Below are positions 6,517 to 16,584 of a DNA stretch of 28,854 bases, in pieces (position 1 is the stretch's first letter; each line of letters begins with the position of its first letter). Source of the stretch: a virus. Below the pieces are notes generated by a model. It did no database searches and was not told where the DNA came from. It was given only the letters and a program-made list of their open reading frames with translations. The stretch lies in IMG/VR virus record IMGVR_UViG_3300026321_000014, positions 1 through 28,854 of that record, one strand, 5' to 3'. The position numbers were made by a program, and so were the translations under genes.

Positions 6517-9500
6517 ATGACGGATATTAAAAGAGTAAAAGTCTCTCATTTAATAGAATCACAGATTCCTGAATTTTTGAATCAGGAATCTCCTTTATTT
6601 GGGGCTTTTTTAAATCAATATTACGAATCGCAAGAACATCAGTCTGGTGTAACTGATCTGGCTACCAATTTGCCAGATTATAGAAAAATTGGTTCTTTTA
6701 ATAATGAAACTTTAATACCTGCTACAATTCTTACTTTATCTGCACTTGCAGGTGATACTACTATAGAAGTTGCATCAACAACTGGTTGGCCTGAAACTTA
6801 TGGTCTATTGAAGATTGATAATGAGATTATTACATATACATCAAAAACTGCTACTACATTTGATGGATGTGCAAGGGGTTTTAGTGGAATAGATCAGATA
6901 TCGAAAGAAGATGCTGCAGAATTCTTAAATTTTGCTCAAACTGATGCAAAGGCACATCTTTCAGGTTCCGTAGTAACTAATTTAAGTAATCTCTTCTTAC
7001 AAGAATTCTTTACTAAGTTCAAGACAGAATTTCTTCCTGGCTTTGAGAATAGATCGTTTATATCTGGAACATCAGTCACTAATGTCCTAACAAGGGCAAA
7101 AGACTTCTATATGTCGAAGGGAACTGATGCATCTTATCAGATCCTATTCAAACTTCTTTATGGTGAGGATATTGAGCTCATCAAACCAATTGAAAGAACA
7201 TTAGTTCCCTCTGATAACGTATATTTCAAAACTAAGCATGTTCTTTTAGAAAACCTGTTTGGTGGACAACCTTTAGAAACTGTTGGTAACTTCTTATATC
7301 AAGATGTTGCTGGAATTGGTACAGTCAGTGCTTCAATCTACAATGTAGAGTACCGACCAATTAATCAACAAGATTTCTATGAAGTATCTTTAGACTCTAC
7401 ATCATTCGATGGTACTTTCCAAGTGCCTGGTAAGACGAAGGCATTGGAATTAACTGATGAAAATGCTGAGACACTTGTTGTAGACTCTACAGTTGGATTT
7501 GGAAAAAGTGGTACTCTATTGGTAAAACCTAGAGCGGGTGCAAACTTTCTAAATCTCCGTTATACCGATAAAACTATAAACCAATTCTTAGGAGTTACTG
7601 GTATTAGTACTTCTTTGGTTTTTGGTGCAGATATACTTGAAAATAAACTTGCATATGCATATGCTGGATATGGACAAACATCTAAACTTGAATTTAGACT
7701 TGTAAACGTTATTGATAAGGTAGATACCACTAAATCTACCAATATGAAACTTGGGGATAATCTCAAGTTACTCTCATTCGGTAAGGATATGGGTGAGAGT
7801 CCAAAATTCAATAATTGGATCTATAATATTCCTTCTAGTCATAGTATTTCCACACTTAATCAGGTAAACGTTAATACTTACAGAATTAGTCTATATGATT
7901 CTTGCGTTTTCTATATTGATGAGATTCTAAAATTAAAAAATCAGAATCAAGAGTCTGTCAATGTTACGATTAAACAGATTGAGTATGATTCAACAAATGT
8001 ATCAAAGACATATTCAAATACTATTGTTGTTCAAACTAATGGTACTGTTCCAACTAATGCAGATACTATTACGAAGACGGTTACCAAGGCTTCGCACAAT
8101 TCCAGTTACTTTGCTGGTGTAGATAATTTCCCAGTTGGTATTCAGAACAGTTATCTCGACAAAGATGAGAAATCTTTCTATGTAGCATCATCAGGACTAC
8201 CAAATTACCCCATTTTTGCAACAGACAATAAGGTATGGGTTAAGAGTAGTTCTGTAGAGGTCTCAGATGGGTTTGGAACACCTCTATTAGGTGGTGGCTA
8301 TACATATACTATAAAATCAGAAGATCCCGCTGCCAACACTCCCCTAAACCACAACTATGTAACTGGGGATAAAATCTATTGGGATAACACTACTAGTAGT
8401 GGAATTGCGACAGGTATCTATTTTGTAACCAATATCAACCAGACTGAATTTTATCTTTCATTCAGTGGTGCTGATGTATTTGCTAAAAAGTATATTGCTC
8501 TTAAAACAAATACAACTGGTCAATTCATTTACAAGTCTGGATGGGAAAATAAGACATTAAAGAATCAAAAGATTCTTAGAAAGTATCCATACATTAAAGA
8601 AAAGACATTATTCGACGATCCAAATAAGAGAGAAGTTAATAACAGAGCTGTAGGATTGATGGCTAACGGTGTTGAACTGTTCCCACCAACTGTTTTTGAT
8701 GAACAGATCTTCCACGGTGATATTACTGATATAAAAGTAACGAATCCAGGCAAAGATTATGATGTTATAACAGGACCTCCTTTGGTCATTAATGATCAAC
8801 AAGGATCTGGTGCTGTTGGACATGCCAATATTTCTGGATCATTCAGAGAAGTTAAGTTAATTACTCCTGGCATTGGATATCAGGAAAAACCCAAGATTAC
8901 AGTCAGTGGTGGCAATGGATCTGGTGCTGTTCTTGAGTCTAACCTTGTAAAGGGTAGAATTATTGCCAATTTCAAGGCAGATGGATCATCAGTCAATACT
9001 ACTGATGAAAGTGTCACTTTTGAAGTAAGACATAACTTTGAAGTTGGTGAAGGTGTTGTTTATGATGCTAGAGGTAACACTCCTATAGTCAACGTTGTTA
9101 GTGGATCTACTTACTTCGTTGGAGTAGAGAATGAAAAGAGAATTAAGTTATACAATACCCCAGAAGATGCTAAAATTGGAATTAATACCGTTAATTTAGG
9201 AAATATTAGTTTTGGTTTCCATAAGTTTACTTCACTTAATGCCAAAAACACTATAACGAAGATCTACGTTAAGGAAAGTGGTTCTGGATATTCAAACAAG
9301 AAGATTATCGTTCAAGCAAGACCTGTTAATGGAGATGTACAGTCTGGTATTAGTACATCTGATAATTATATTCTTGCATATGACCATAATTTTAATAATG
9401 GTGAAATTGTTGAGTATTCTACAGATGGAACTGTTGCTTCTGGTCTTTCCACTACAACTCAGTATGCAATAAAAACAATTGATACTAATAGGTTTAGACT

Positions 9501-12500
9501 ATGTGATGTTGGAGTTTCAACACTTAGAGACTTTACAAATTATGACAAAAATAAAACTGTTGTAATTCAGAGTTTGGGTACTGGTAAACATACTGTAAAA
9601 TACCCATCTATAGTAGTAAACGTAGAAAGTTTATCTGCTATTGGTAGCACAACTATCATTAAACCAGATATATCACCTTTAGTTCTTGGATCTATTGAAA
9701 GTGTTTACTTAGAAGAAGGTGGAATTGGTTATGGTTGTACTAATATCATGGATTTCCATAGGAGACCTGATGTTGGTATATCAACTGTTGTATATCAAGC
9801 ACTATTGAAACCAATCATTATTGGAGGTTCTATTGTAGACGTTCAGATACTTGCTTCTGGTAGTGGATATAGAGAAGACTCTGACATCAAGATTTATAGT
9901 CCTACAGGAGATTTTGCTGATATTAGACCGATTATTACTAATAATAAAATAACGGGTGTATCAGTACTTGATGGTGGTGTTGGATATGCTTCTAGTGACA
10001 CTACTTTAGATTTACAGAACAGAGGTAAATCTGCTAAGTTTATTGCTAACGTTCGTGAGTGGAAACTTAATCAAGTTCAGAAGAATGAAAATATCATCAG
10101 TGTCGAAGATTCCATATTAACTAAACCAAGTACAAACCCAGAATATCAACTACAAACGGTAGGAATGTATCCTCCACAGAAGTTGAGATATCAACTTGGA
10201 GATAATATTGATTCTGGTAATTTAGAAACACCTAATGCAACTCACTCACCAGTATTGGGATATGCTTATGATGGTAATCCAATTTATGGCCCATATGGTT
10301 ATCAAAATGCTGTTGGTGGATCCATTATTAGATTGAGTAGTGGATATATTCTTGATACTAGTCTTAGATCTGGTTTAAGACCTCCTGGCTTTGCGTTTGG
10401 ATACTTTGTTAATGACTATCTCTTTGATAACTCTGGTGACCTAGATGTGCATGGTGGAAGGTACTGTGTTACACCACAATACCCAGATGGAACGTATGCA
10501 TACTTCTACAGTGTTGATGTTGACTCTAGTGGTGTTGCTAAACCTAAGTTCCCATATCTTATTGGTGGATCATTTAAAGATACTCCAGTAGAAGAGAACT
10601 TTGTAACTTTCTTCAACCAAGATATTGATCTTACTTCTAGACAACTTACTAGAAATATATCACCATACTATCTAACTTATGGTAATTCTGATTATGAGTT
10701 GATTGATGATGTTAAGGATGCTCTAAAACAGGAATTTGAAGTTAGAAAAACAAAGAATGCTGGAATAACTTCTGTAACCATTTTTGCAAGAGGTGATGGA
10801 TATAAAATAGATGATCCTCTTACCTTAGACAATAAAGGAACTGATGGAACTGGCGCTAGTATTGTTGTAAGTGAAATATTTGGTAAGGATGTCGAATCTG
10901 TAACGATTGGTGTTTCTACATTCCCAGGCACTGAATTAAGAAAAGACAAGTCATTGATTATTGGTATAACAACAGTTCCACATGAAATTGCAACTGGTGA
11001 AACAGTTGTTTTAAGTGGTATTGATACTTCTCAGTTTACTGAATTTAATGGGCCTCAAAAGGTTACTGTTATTGGTAGAACTGTTGGATTAGCAACTTTC
11101 TTAGATAATGTAACTACTACTGGAGTTAGTACTCACATATACGTTACAGATACAAGAGGTTTTGAACCAAGTGACCATATTGGTATAGGAACAGAAACAT
11201 TCTTAGTTACCAACGTTGATGAACAATTCTCTAGATTATTTGTAAACAGAGAGAATTTTGTTGGTGCTGCAATGACACATGCAGTTGGAGAATATAATGT
11301 TATATTAAAACCAAAGAAATTCTCATTCCCAGTTGGTAATTCAACAGTAACTCAATTTACTTTTGAAAATTATGCAACCTACTTCAATCCACAACAAAGT
11401 GTTGGTGTTGGTTCTACTGGAACACATTATGATATACCCCTCACAGGTTTAAGTACTTCTGCTGTACAAACTATAGAAAATAGGTTTGTTCCTCAACAAA
11501 GAATTTATATTAAAGATCATACCTTCTTTACTGGTCAAAACTTGACTTATAATATGGGTATTGGTGGAACCTCTATTGTTTGGGCACAAACTAGTGCTGG
11601 TGCAACTTCTGGTGTAGGTACTGTAGTTCTTCCTGATGGAGATGTTTGGGCAATTAACTTTGAACCAAATTATATTGGATTAGCAACCGCAGGATTCTGT
11701 ACAACAGGAGATGCTATATGGTTCTATACTCCTGCTTCTAATTCTGGTCTTGCACATTCAATTACAACTAAGTATCCTAAAGTAACAACGAAAGTAGAGA
11801 GATTCTACGGAAATGTTGGAGTAACATCTAATCATGGTCTTTTGACTGGTGATACGATAACATTAGAGGCAATACCTAAATCTGCTGAATCTGTTTCTCT
11901 TAGATATGACCCCGTTATTGCAAAAGTAACTACAAAGAAAGTTGGATTTGCTAAGAGTAGTTTCTCTACAGATTTGACTCAAATAAACATTGCTGATGAA
12001 GACTTACAGAGTGGTGATAAAGTAGTCTATTACGATAGTGGAAATACTATTGCTGGATTATCAAATAATGAAACTTATTTTGTTCTTAGGGAAGATACTG
12101 AATCTATAAAACTTTGTAAATATAAGTCCGATGTTGCTGCTTCTAATCCAGTAGGAATAACAACAGTAAATGAGTCTCAAGCAGGTAATAAGAGTTATCT
12201 TGCTAAGATCAATCCCCCATTAAACTTTACCACAGGAAATACCATCACTTTTGATGTTTCCGATCCTACTTTATTGGATATGAGATTGGACTTCTTTGAA
12301 GATATCACTTTCAGTTCAAGATTGGATGTTTATGGTACAAGTTCCACTGGATTTAACATTGCTAGAAATGGTATTTCTGGAAATGTTGATGCTTCTGTAG
12401 TTGTCAGAACAGATATTAATTGGCCAAGTAAAACATTCTATAATTTGACTCCTGTTGTTCCTTCAGATGCAAGAAAGACATATGGATCATCGGACACTGA

Positions 12501-15500
12501 TGTTACAGGAAGAAACAATATAACATTCAAAAATATTGTTATAAAAAATGAGCATAAGGTAATAAAAAGTGATGATAAGAACTTTACCTTCAATTTATTA
12601 GAAAAACCACTAGAGTCTCAGAAATATATCTCCAGAACAGGTGTAAGTACTATCACATACAGTACAACTTCTCCTACTGCTAGAGGCCCAGTTTCTAAGA
12701 CTAAAATTAATTTCCCTGGCAAAGGATATACCGTCCTACCTAAAGTTATTGGTTTTGCTAGTACTCAAGGTCAAGATGCCATTGTTAAGGTTTCTTCACC
12801 AGAAATAGGTCAAATTGATACAATTGAAAGAGTAAAAGATGGATTTGATTATCCTACTGATCCTACTCTATTACCATTCTTAAGTGTTCCAGCAATTGTT
12901 GATATAAGTGGTATTGCTAGAATAAATCAAGTTAAAGTTGTTGATGGTGGTGAGAGATATAATCAACCACCCAAACTTACTGTTCGTGGTAATGATAAAG
13001 TAAAAATTGCTGCACATGTAATTGGTGGATCTGTTGATAGAGTAGAAGTCGTTGAAAATGCTTATGAGTTTAAAGAACCATTAAGTATAATCACAACTAA
13101 TAACTCTAATGGTTATGACATTGATGCGATAACTCATTCAGGAACAGCTGTTACTGTTGAATTACTATTGGATGCACAGTTCAATATTCCAATAAAAACT
13201 GGATTTGCATCTACTGAAACTAAATTACCATTTGCAATTGGAGATAAAGTATTTGTTGAAGGATGTAGAATAAAACCAGCATCCATAACTGCAGGAGAAG
13301 GTAACTTCAACTCTGTTGATTATGATTATACATTCTACAATGTAACTGGTGTAAGTACCGCTAATAACACAGTTACTTTCAGTATGAATGATGCTCCTGG
13401 CATTTCTACTGTTACTTTGGGTGCCTATGATGATGATTTCACTCTAGGTTCCATTGTCAATTACAATGACATGGCCAAGTTCCAGATGACAATCATTGAT
13501 GATGCCAAGTATGTTTCTGGTGAGAAAGTAACATCTACTAGATTTGAGGGATATGTTTCCGAAAATGGTTGGAATGGAAATATTGGTCAACTTAGACTTA
13601 GAGATACTATCGGAAAGTTATTGCCTGGAGATACATTGTATGGTCAGGTTTCTAAACTGCATGGTAATGTAAGAGATGTCAACAGATTTAGTGTTGATAC
13701 GACTCTTGGAGTTACTAGGGATAAGGTTTCCAAGAATGATATGAATGTTGGTATTCTGAATGATTTCAGTCAGAGATTATCAGATAACTTCTACTATCAA
13801 AAGTTTGCATATTCAATTAAGAGTAAGTTACCACATAATAAGTGGAAAGAGGCTGTAAAATCTATTGTTCATCCATCTGGATTCTTAGAATTCTCTGATC
13901 TTGTAGTAGAGAGTGATTCTAAGAAAGATGCAGAGACATTAGACTTGGTATCTGTTGGTATTGCAAAATCGACCAATATGAAGGTCAAACCAGCTGATAT
14001 TAAGATTGACCTCATCTTGAATATTGACAGTGAGATGTATATGGGCAAAAGAGATAATTTTGCCATGATTACTGAGGACGATCCTTTACCAGATGGTTCT
14101 GTACAGAGAATCTACTTCCCAGAAGGAAGACCAATTAAGAGTTTTGTTATGAACAAGACCAATAAGGTCTTGAATTTGGATGATATCTCTAGTGGATTTG
14201 ATGGTTCTCATGATAGAACAGGAACATTAGTTGGAAGTAAACAGTTCCAGTTAAGTTCTGATGGTTCTCCTGCATTTAAGAAAACATATAATTCTGCTGA
14301 TGGTGCAGTTGTTGATCTAGCACTCAACATTATAAGTATTCAGAATCATGATTTCCAGACTGGCCAGGCTGTAATTTTAGACACCGACGGTGGATCTAAG
14401 ATTGGTATTGCAATTACATCACATACAACAGGTACTAAAGATATTATTATGGCTGCCAGATCATCTGGTATTGGTGGTAGTGCAATATTTGAAAATGGAT
14501 ATAACGTCCAAATCCCAGGCCCTGTAACGGGTACTGCAGTAACTGCCAACCCTCCTGGCGATCAATTCAGAATCTATGGTTTTGGTAATCCTAATGGTGG
14601 ATTAGCTGGTATATGTACTAGAGGTTCTGGTGCTCATTTCCAAGTCAAGTTCGATTTTAATCAAACTACTGGACAGTGTATATCTACAGCAGTTACATTG
14701 ATTAATGGTGGTGCTGGTTACTTTGTTGGAGACAACGTAAGTATTGCTGGTACACACTTGGGTGGTGCTACTCCTGCAAATAATTTGACGTTCCCAATTA
14801 CAAAGGTTACTGGTACAAGAACTGGTGTTTCTACTATGTACAGTAATGTTCCATCCACGAATAATGGATCTGGATCTGGTGCAGTATTTGATATTACTAG
14901 AGATGGTAATTTAGATATTACAGCTGTTGGTGTTGTTACTGGAGGAACGGGATATGCTTCTACTAATGTAGTTGCTATTGCTGGAACATATATTGGTGGA
15001 TCTACACCAACTGATGACGTATATCTAACTCCTGTCGAGTTGGGTACAAATGTTATGCCTAACGAGTTATTTGTACAGAAAGTTGATGACTTCAAATTCA
15101 GAGTTGCTGGATTATCTACATCATTACCTTTCACTTTTGTTGGATTAGGAACTGGAACACACATTCTTAAAGTTGCTGAACCAACAAAACAGGCTTTGAT
15201 TATGATTGATAATATCATTCAAACTCCTATCAAGAACAAAAAACTGAATGTAACTGTTTCTAGTGCTCTTGGTCAGTCTGACGAAGGTGTTACTGTTTCT
15301 GCAGGAATAGGTTCTTTGACAAAAGGTGATATTTTAAAAGTAGATAGTGAGTATCTAAAGGTCAAACAGATTGGTGACACTACATTTGCTCAAGCTAGAT
15401 CAGCTAAAGCAGAGAATACTGTTGATAATACTTTCTATTATGATACTAATAGAATGAACTCAAATGTGACGAGTGCTGATACTACATTGGCAACTCACGA

Positions 15501-15519
15501 TGATAACCCTCCATATTAA
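6517..15519 (+). CDS. 7: Baseplate wedge gp7 homologue, greatly enlarged (3000 aa)
   Basis: Two separated segments match the C-terminal half of T4 gp7 as I recall it. One covers residues 1-50 and 156-220, including MSKGTDASYQILFKLLYGED. The other covers residues 2423-2460 (IKSKLPHNKW then IVHPSGF). In T4 these lie close together. Here about 2200 residues separate them, filled with beta-type modules: about ten copies of a strand followed by GGxGY; three or four copies of a unit like I-T-Y-T-S-K-T-A-T-T-F; and a YHYH-like domain at about 1160-1335 with Y-D-G-N-P-I-Y-G-P. The large N-terminal region of T4 gp7 is absent. In T4, gp7 ties wedge proteins together around the baseplate rim. The inserted arm probably projects outward. 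The ATG follows the gp6 stop directly. No frameshift or stop interrupts the 9 kb frame. Confidence 0.82.
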   Translation: MTDIKRVKVSHLIESQIPEFLNQESPLFGAFLNQYYESQEHQSGVTDLATNLPDYRKIGSFNNETLIPATILTLSALAGDTTIEVASTTGWPETYGLLKIDNEIITYTSKTATTFDGCARGFSGIDQISKEDAAEFLNFAQTDAKAHLSGSVVTNLSNLFLQEFFTKFKTEFLPGFENRSFISGTSVTNVLTRAKDFYMSKGTDASYQILFKLLYGEDIELIKPIERTLVPSDNVYFKTKHVLLENLFGGQPLETVGNFLYQDVAGIGTVSASIYNVEYRPINQQDFYEVSLDSTSFDGTFQVPGKTKALELTDENAETLVVDSTVGFGKSGTLLVKPRAGANFLNLRYTDKTINQFLGVTGISTSLVFGADILENKLAYAYAGYGQTSKLEFRLVNVIDKVDTTKSTNMKLGDNLKLLSFGKDMGESPKFNNWIYNIPSSHSISTLNQVNVNTYRISLYDSCVFYIDEILKLKNQNQESVNVTIKQIEYDSTNVSKTYSNTIVVQTNGTVPTNADTITKTVTKASHNSSYFAGVDNFPVGIQNSYLDKDEKSFYVASSGLPNYPIFATDNKVWVKSSSVEVSDGFGTPLLGGGYTYTIKSEDPAANTPLNHNYVTGDKIYWDNTTSSGIATGIYFVTNINQTEFYLSFSGADVFAKKYIALKTNTTGQFIYKSGWENKTLKNQKILRKYPYIKEKTLFDDPNKREVNNRAVGLMANGVELFPPTVFDEQIFHGDITDIKVTNPGKDYDVITGPPLVINDQQGSGAVGHANISGSFREVKLITPGIGYQEKPKITVSGGNGSGAVLESNLVKGRIIANFKADGSSVNTTDESVTFEVRHNFEVGEGVVYDARGNTPIVNVVSGSTYFVGVENEKRIKLYNTPEDAKIGINTVNLGNISFGFHKFTSLNAKNTITKIYVKESGSGYSNKKIIVQARPVNGDVQSGISTSDNYILAYDHNFNNGEIVEYSTDGTVASGLSTTTQYAIKTIDTNRFRLCDVGVSTLRDFTNYDKNKTVVIQSLGTGKHTVKYPSIVVNVESLSAIGSTTIIKPDISPLVLGSIESVYLEEGGIGYGCTNIMDFHRRPDVGISTVVYQALLKPIIIGGSIVDVQILASGSGYREDSDIKIYSPTGDFADIRPIITNNKITGVSVLDGGVGYASSDTTLDLQNRGKSAKFIANVREWKLNQVQKNENIISVEDSILTKPSTNPEYQLQTVGMYPPQKLRYQLGDNIDSGNLETPNATHSPVLGYAYDGNPIYGPYGYQNAVGGSIIRLSSGYILDTSLRSGLRPPGFAFGYFVNDYLFDNSGDLDVHGGRYCVTPQYPDGTYAYFYSVDVDSSGVAKPKFPYLIGGSFKDTPVEENFVTFFNQDIDLTSRQLTRNISPYYLTYGNSDYELIDDVKDALKQEFEVRKTKNAGITSVTIFARGDGYKIDDPLTLDNKGTDGTGASIVVSEIFGKDVESVTIGVSTFPGTELRKDKSLIIGITTVPHEIATGETVVLSGIDTSQFTEFNGPQKVTVIGRTVGLATFLDNVTTTGVSTHIYVTDTRGFEPSDHIGIGTETFLVTNVDEQFSRLFVNRENFVGAAMTHAVGEYNVILKPKKFSFPVGNSTVTQFTFENYATYFNPQQSVGVGSTGTHYDIPLTGLSTSAVQTIENRFVPQQRIYIKDHTFFTGQNLTYNMGIGGTSIVWAQTSAGATSGVGTVVLPDGDVWAINFEPNYIGLATAGFCTTGDAIWFYTPASNSGLAHSITTKYPKVTTKVERFYGNVGVTSNHGLLTGDTITLEAIPKSAESVSLRYDPVIAKVTTKKVGFAKSSFSTDLTQINIADEDLQSGDKVVYYDSGNTIAGLSNNETYFVLREDTESIKLCKYKSDVAASNPVGITTVNESQAGNKSYLAKINPPLNFTTGNTITFDVSDPTLLDMRLDFFEDITFSSRLDVYGTSSTGFNIARNGISGNVDASVVVRTDINWPSKTFYNLTPVVPSDARKTYGSSDTDVTGRNNITFKNIVIKNEHKVIKSDDKNFTFNLLEKPLESQKYISRTGVSTITYSTTSPTARGPVSKTKINFPGKGYTVLPKVIGFASTQGQDAIVKVSSPEIGQIDTIERVKDGFDYPTDPTLLPFLSVPAIVDISGIARINQVKVVDGGERYNQPPKLTVRGNDKVKIAAHVIGGSVDRVEVVENAYEFKEPLSIITTNNSNGYDIDAITHSGTAVTVELLLDAQFNIPIKTGFASTETKLPFAIGDKVFVEGCRIKPASITAGEGNFNSVDYDYTFYNVTGVSTANNTVTFSMNDAPGISTVTLGAYDDDFTLGSIVNYNDMAKFQMTIIDDAKYVSGEKVTSTRFEGYVSENGWNGNIGQLRLRDTIGKLLPGDTLYGQVSKLHGNVRDVNRFSVDTTLGVTRDKVSKNDMNVGILNDFSQRLSDNFYYQKFAYSIKSKLPHNKWKEAVKSIVHPSGFLEFSDLVVESDSKKDAETLDLVSVGIAKSTNMKVKPADIKIDLILNIDSEMYMGKRDNFAMITEDDPLPDGSVQRIYFPEGRPIKSFVMNKTNKVLNLDDISSGFDGSHDRTGTLVGSKQFQLSSDGSPAFKKTYNSADGAVVDLALNIISIQNHDFQTGQAVILDTDGGSKIGIAITSHTTGTKDIIMAARSSGIGGSAIFENGYNVQIPGPVTGTAVTANPPGDQFRIYGFGNPNGGLAGICTRGSGAHFQVKFDFNQTTGQCISTAVTLINGGAGYFVGDNVSIAGTHLGGATPANNLTFPITKVTGTRTGVSTMYSNVPSTNNGSGSGAVFDITRDGNLDITAVGVVTGGTGYASTNVVAIAGTYIGGSTPTDDVYLTPVELGTNVMPNELFVQKVDDFKFRVAGLSTSLPFTFVGLGTGTHILKVAEPTKQALIMIDNIIQTPIKNKKLNVTVSSALGQSDEGVTVSAGIGSLTKGDILKVDSEYLKVKQIGDTTFAQARSAKAENTVDNTFYYDTNRMNSNVTSADTTLATHDDNPPY

Positions 15520-15520
15520 C

Positions 15521-15528
15521 TATAAATA
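15521..15528 (+). promoter_or_regulatory. T4-type late promoter, perfect TATAAATA
   Basis: TATAAATA starts one base after the gp7 stop codon and 27 bases before the ATG of the 340-residue fibre-like gene. It would let the two fibre-like genes and possibly gp8 be transcribed apart from the gp25-gp6-gp7 transcript. Confidence 0.75.
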
Positions 15529-15547
15529 AAGAAAAACGTTTTAAATA

Positions 15548-16570
15548 ATGTCTAAACAGGGAATTAGTACTGGTTCTGCTCCGAATGACGGCACGGGTGA
15601 TACCCTATTGGCGGGAACCATCAAAATTAATAGTAATTTTAGTGAAATTTATGAAACGTTTGGAGACGGTGCTAACCTTTTAAGTTTCGTTTCTTACGCT
15701 ACTACTGCTGGTTATTCTACTAACTGTGGTATTGCGACGACATCGATTGCTGCTGGAATCGCAAAGAGTGTTGCAGACGATATAAATGTCAATACATCTG
15801 GTGTTGTAACATCAAGTTATGCTGATGTTGGTAAGATAACCATTCAACAGCCTGGTGCAATTACGGATGGGCCTATTGAGGTTGGTTATGCAACCACCAT
15901 GTTTAGGATCAAAGCTGATGGTATGGTTGGTATCGGCACATCACTACCTACCTCACAGTTAGAAGTTGCATCATTCTCGAACGAAAGACCTACTATATGG
16001 GCAATTGCAAAAGGTAATGGACATGGATTGCGAGTATCCGATCAAAATTCTACTGATGGAAAGTCATTTGTTGTTGATAAAAACGCATATACTGGAATAG
16101 GTTCTACTGCTCCCACTTGTAGACTAGATGTTCAGGGTGATGTTTTAGTCAGTGGTACTAGTACTTTAACCGATCAGGTAAACTTTAATGCAGATATTAC
16201 AGAGAAAGTCGTAGGTAACTATAGTGATAATTTCAATGTAAGTGCAGGTGGTACATTCACAGTTGATATTTCCCAAGGATCAGTTGTTCTGGGTGGACTT
16301 ACAACATCTGTTACAGCCTGGAATTTTACCAATGTAAGTGGTGCAAACAGTAAAGCAACAACGGTTACTGTGATTAATAATTCTGGTATTGGTTACACTT
16401 ACGGAGATGCAGTAAACGTCAATGGGGCGCCTGTTGCATCTGGTATTAAGTGGGTAGGTGGTAATCCTCCACCTGCAACAGCAAATGATGACATATTAAC
16501 CTTTAGTATTATCAGGGACGGTACTGGTGTTACTAGGGTTTATTGTAGCAGTTCCATTAACATCATATAG
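15548..16570 (+). CDS. Fibre-like virion structural protein, 340 aa
   Basis: Residues 11-33 carry NDGTGDTL followed by KINSNFSEIYETFGDG, an N-terminal signature I associate with structural and tail-fibre-like proteins of T4-like cyanophages. Residues 120-215 contain two units of the type V-G-I-G-T-S-x-P-T-S-Q-L-E-V and T-G-I-G-S-T-A-P-T-C-R-L-D-V, which are short beta repeats common in trimeric phage fibres. The C-terminal third includes one strand-GxGY module (NNSGIGYTYGD, about 278-288) and ends in a beta-rich domain with W-V-G-G-N-P-P-P. There is no signal peptide or catalytic motif. A perfect late promoter lies just upstream, and the 3632-residue gene starts 14 bases after it. I infer a fibre or fibre-connector on the baseplate. 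The exact role is not shown by sequence. Confidence 0.68.
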   Translation: MSKQGISTGSAPNDGTGDTLLAGTIKINSNFSEIYETFGDGANLLSFVSYATTAGYSTNCGIATTSIAAGIAKSVADDINVNTSGVVTSSYADVGKITIQQPGAITDGPIEVGYATTMFRIKADGMVGIGTSLPTSQLEVASFSNERPTIWAIAKGNGHGLRVSDQNSTDGKSFVVDKNAYTGIGSTAPTCRLDVQGDVLVSGTSTLTDQVNFNADITEKVVGNYSDNFNVSAGGTFTVDISQGSVVLGGLTTSVTAWNFTNVSGANSKATTVTVINNSGIGYTYGDAVNVNGAPVASGIKWVGGNPPPATANDDILTFSIIRDGTGVTRVYCSSSINII

Positions 16571-16574
16571 AGGA
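16570..16574 (+). promoter_or_regulatory. Ribosome-binding site for the 3632-residue gene
   Basis: GAGGA lies ten bases before the ATG at 16585 and begins on the last base of the preceding stop codon. It is one of the clearest Shine-Dalgarno sequences in the structural block, where gp6, gp7 and gp25 have weak ones. Confidence 0.6.
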
Positions 16575-16584
16575 CGTAGATTAA

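Noticed and set aside
14718-15218. Minus-strand open frame of 166 codons opposite the gp7 end
   Set aside because: It lies wholly inside the gp7 frame and its composition (proline, valine and threonine runs) is the mirror of the repeat-rich plus strand. No ribosome-binding site or promoter was seen, and all other genes are on the plus strand.
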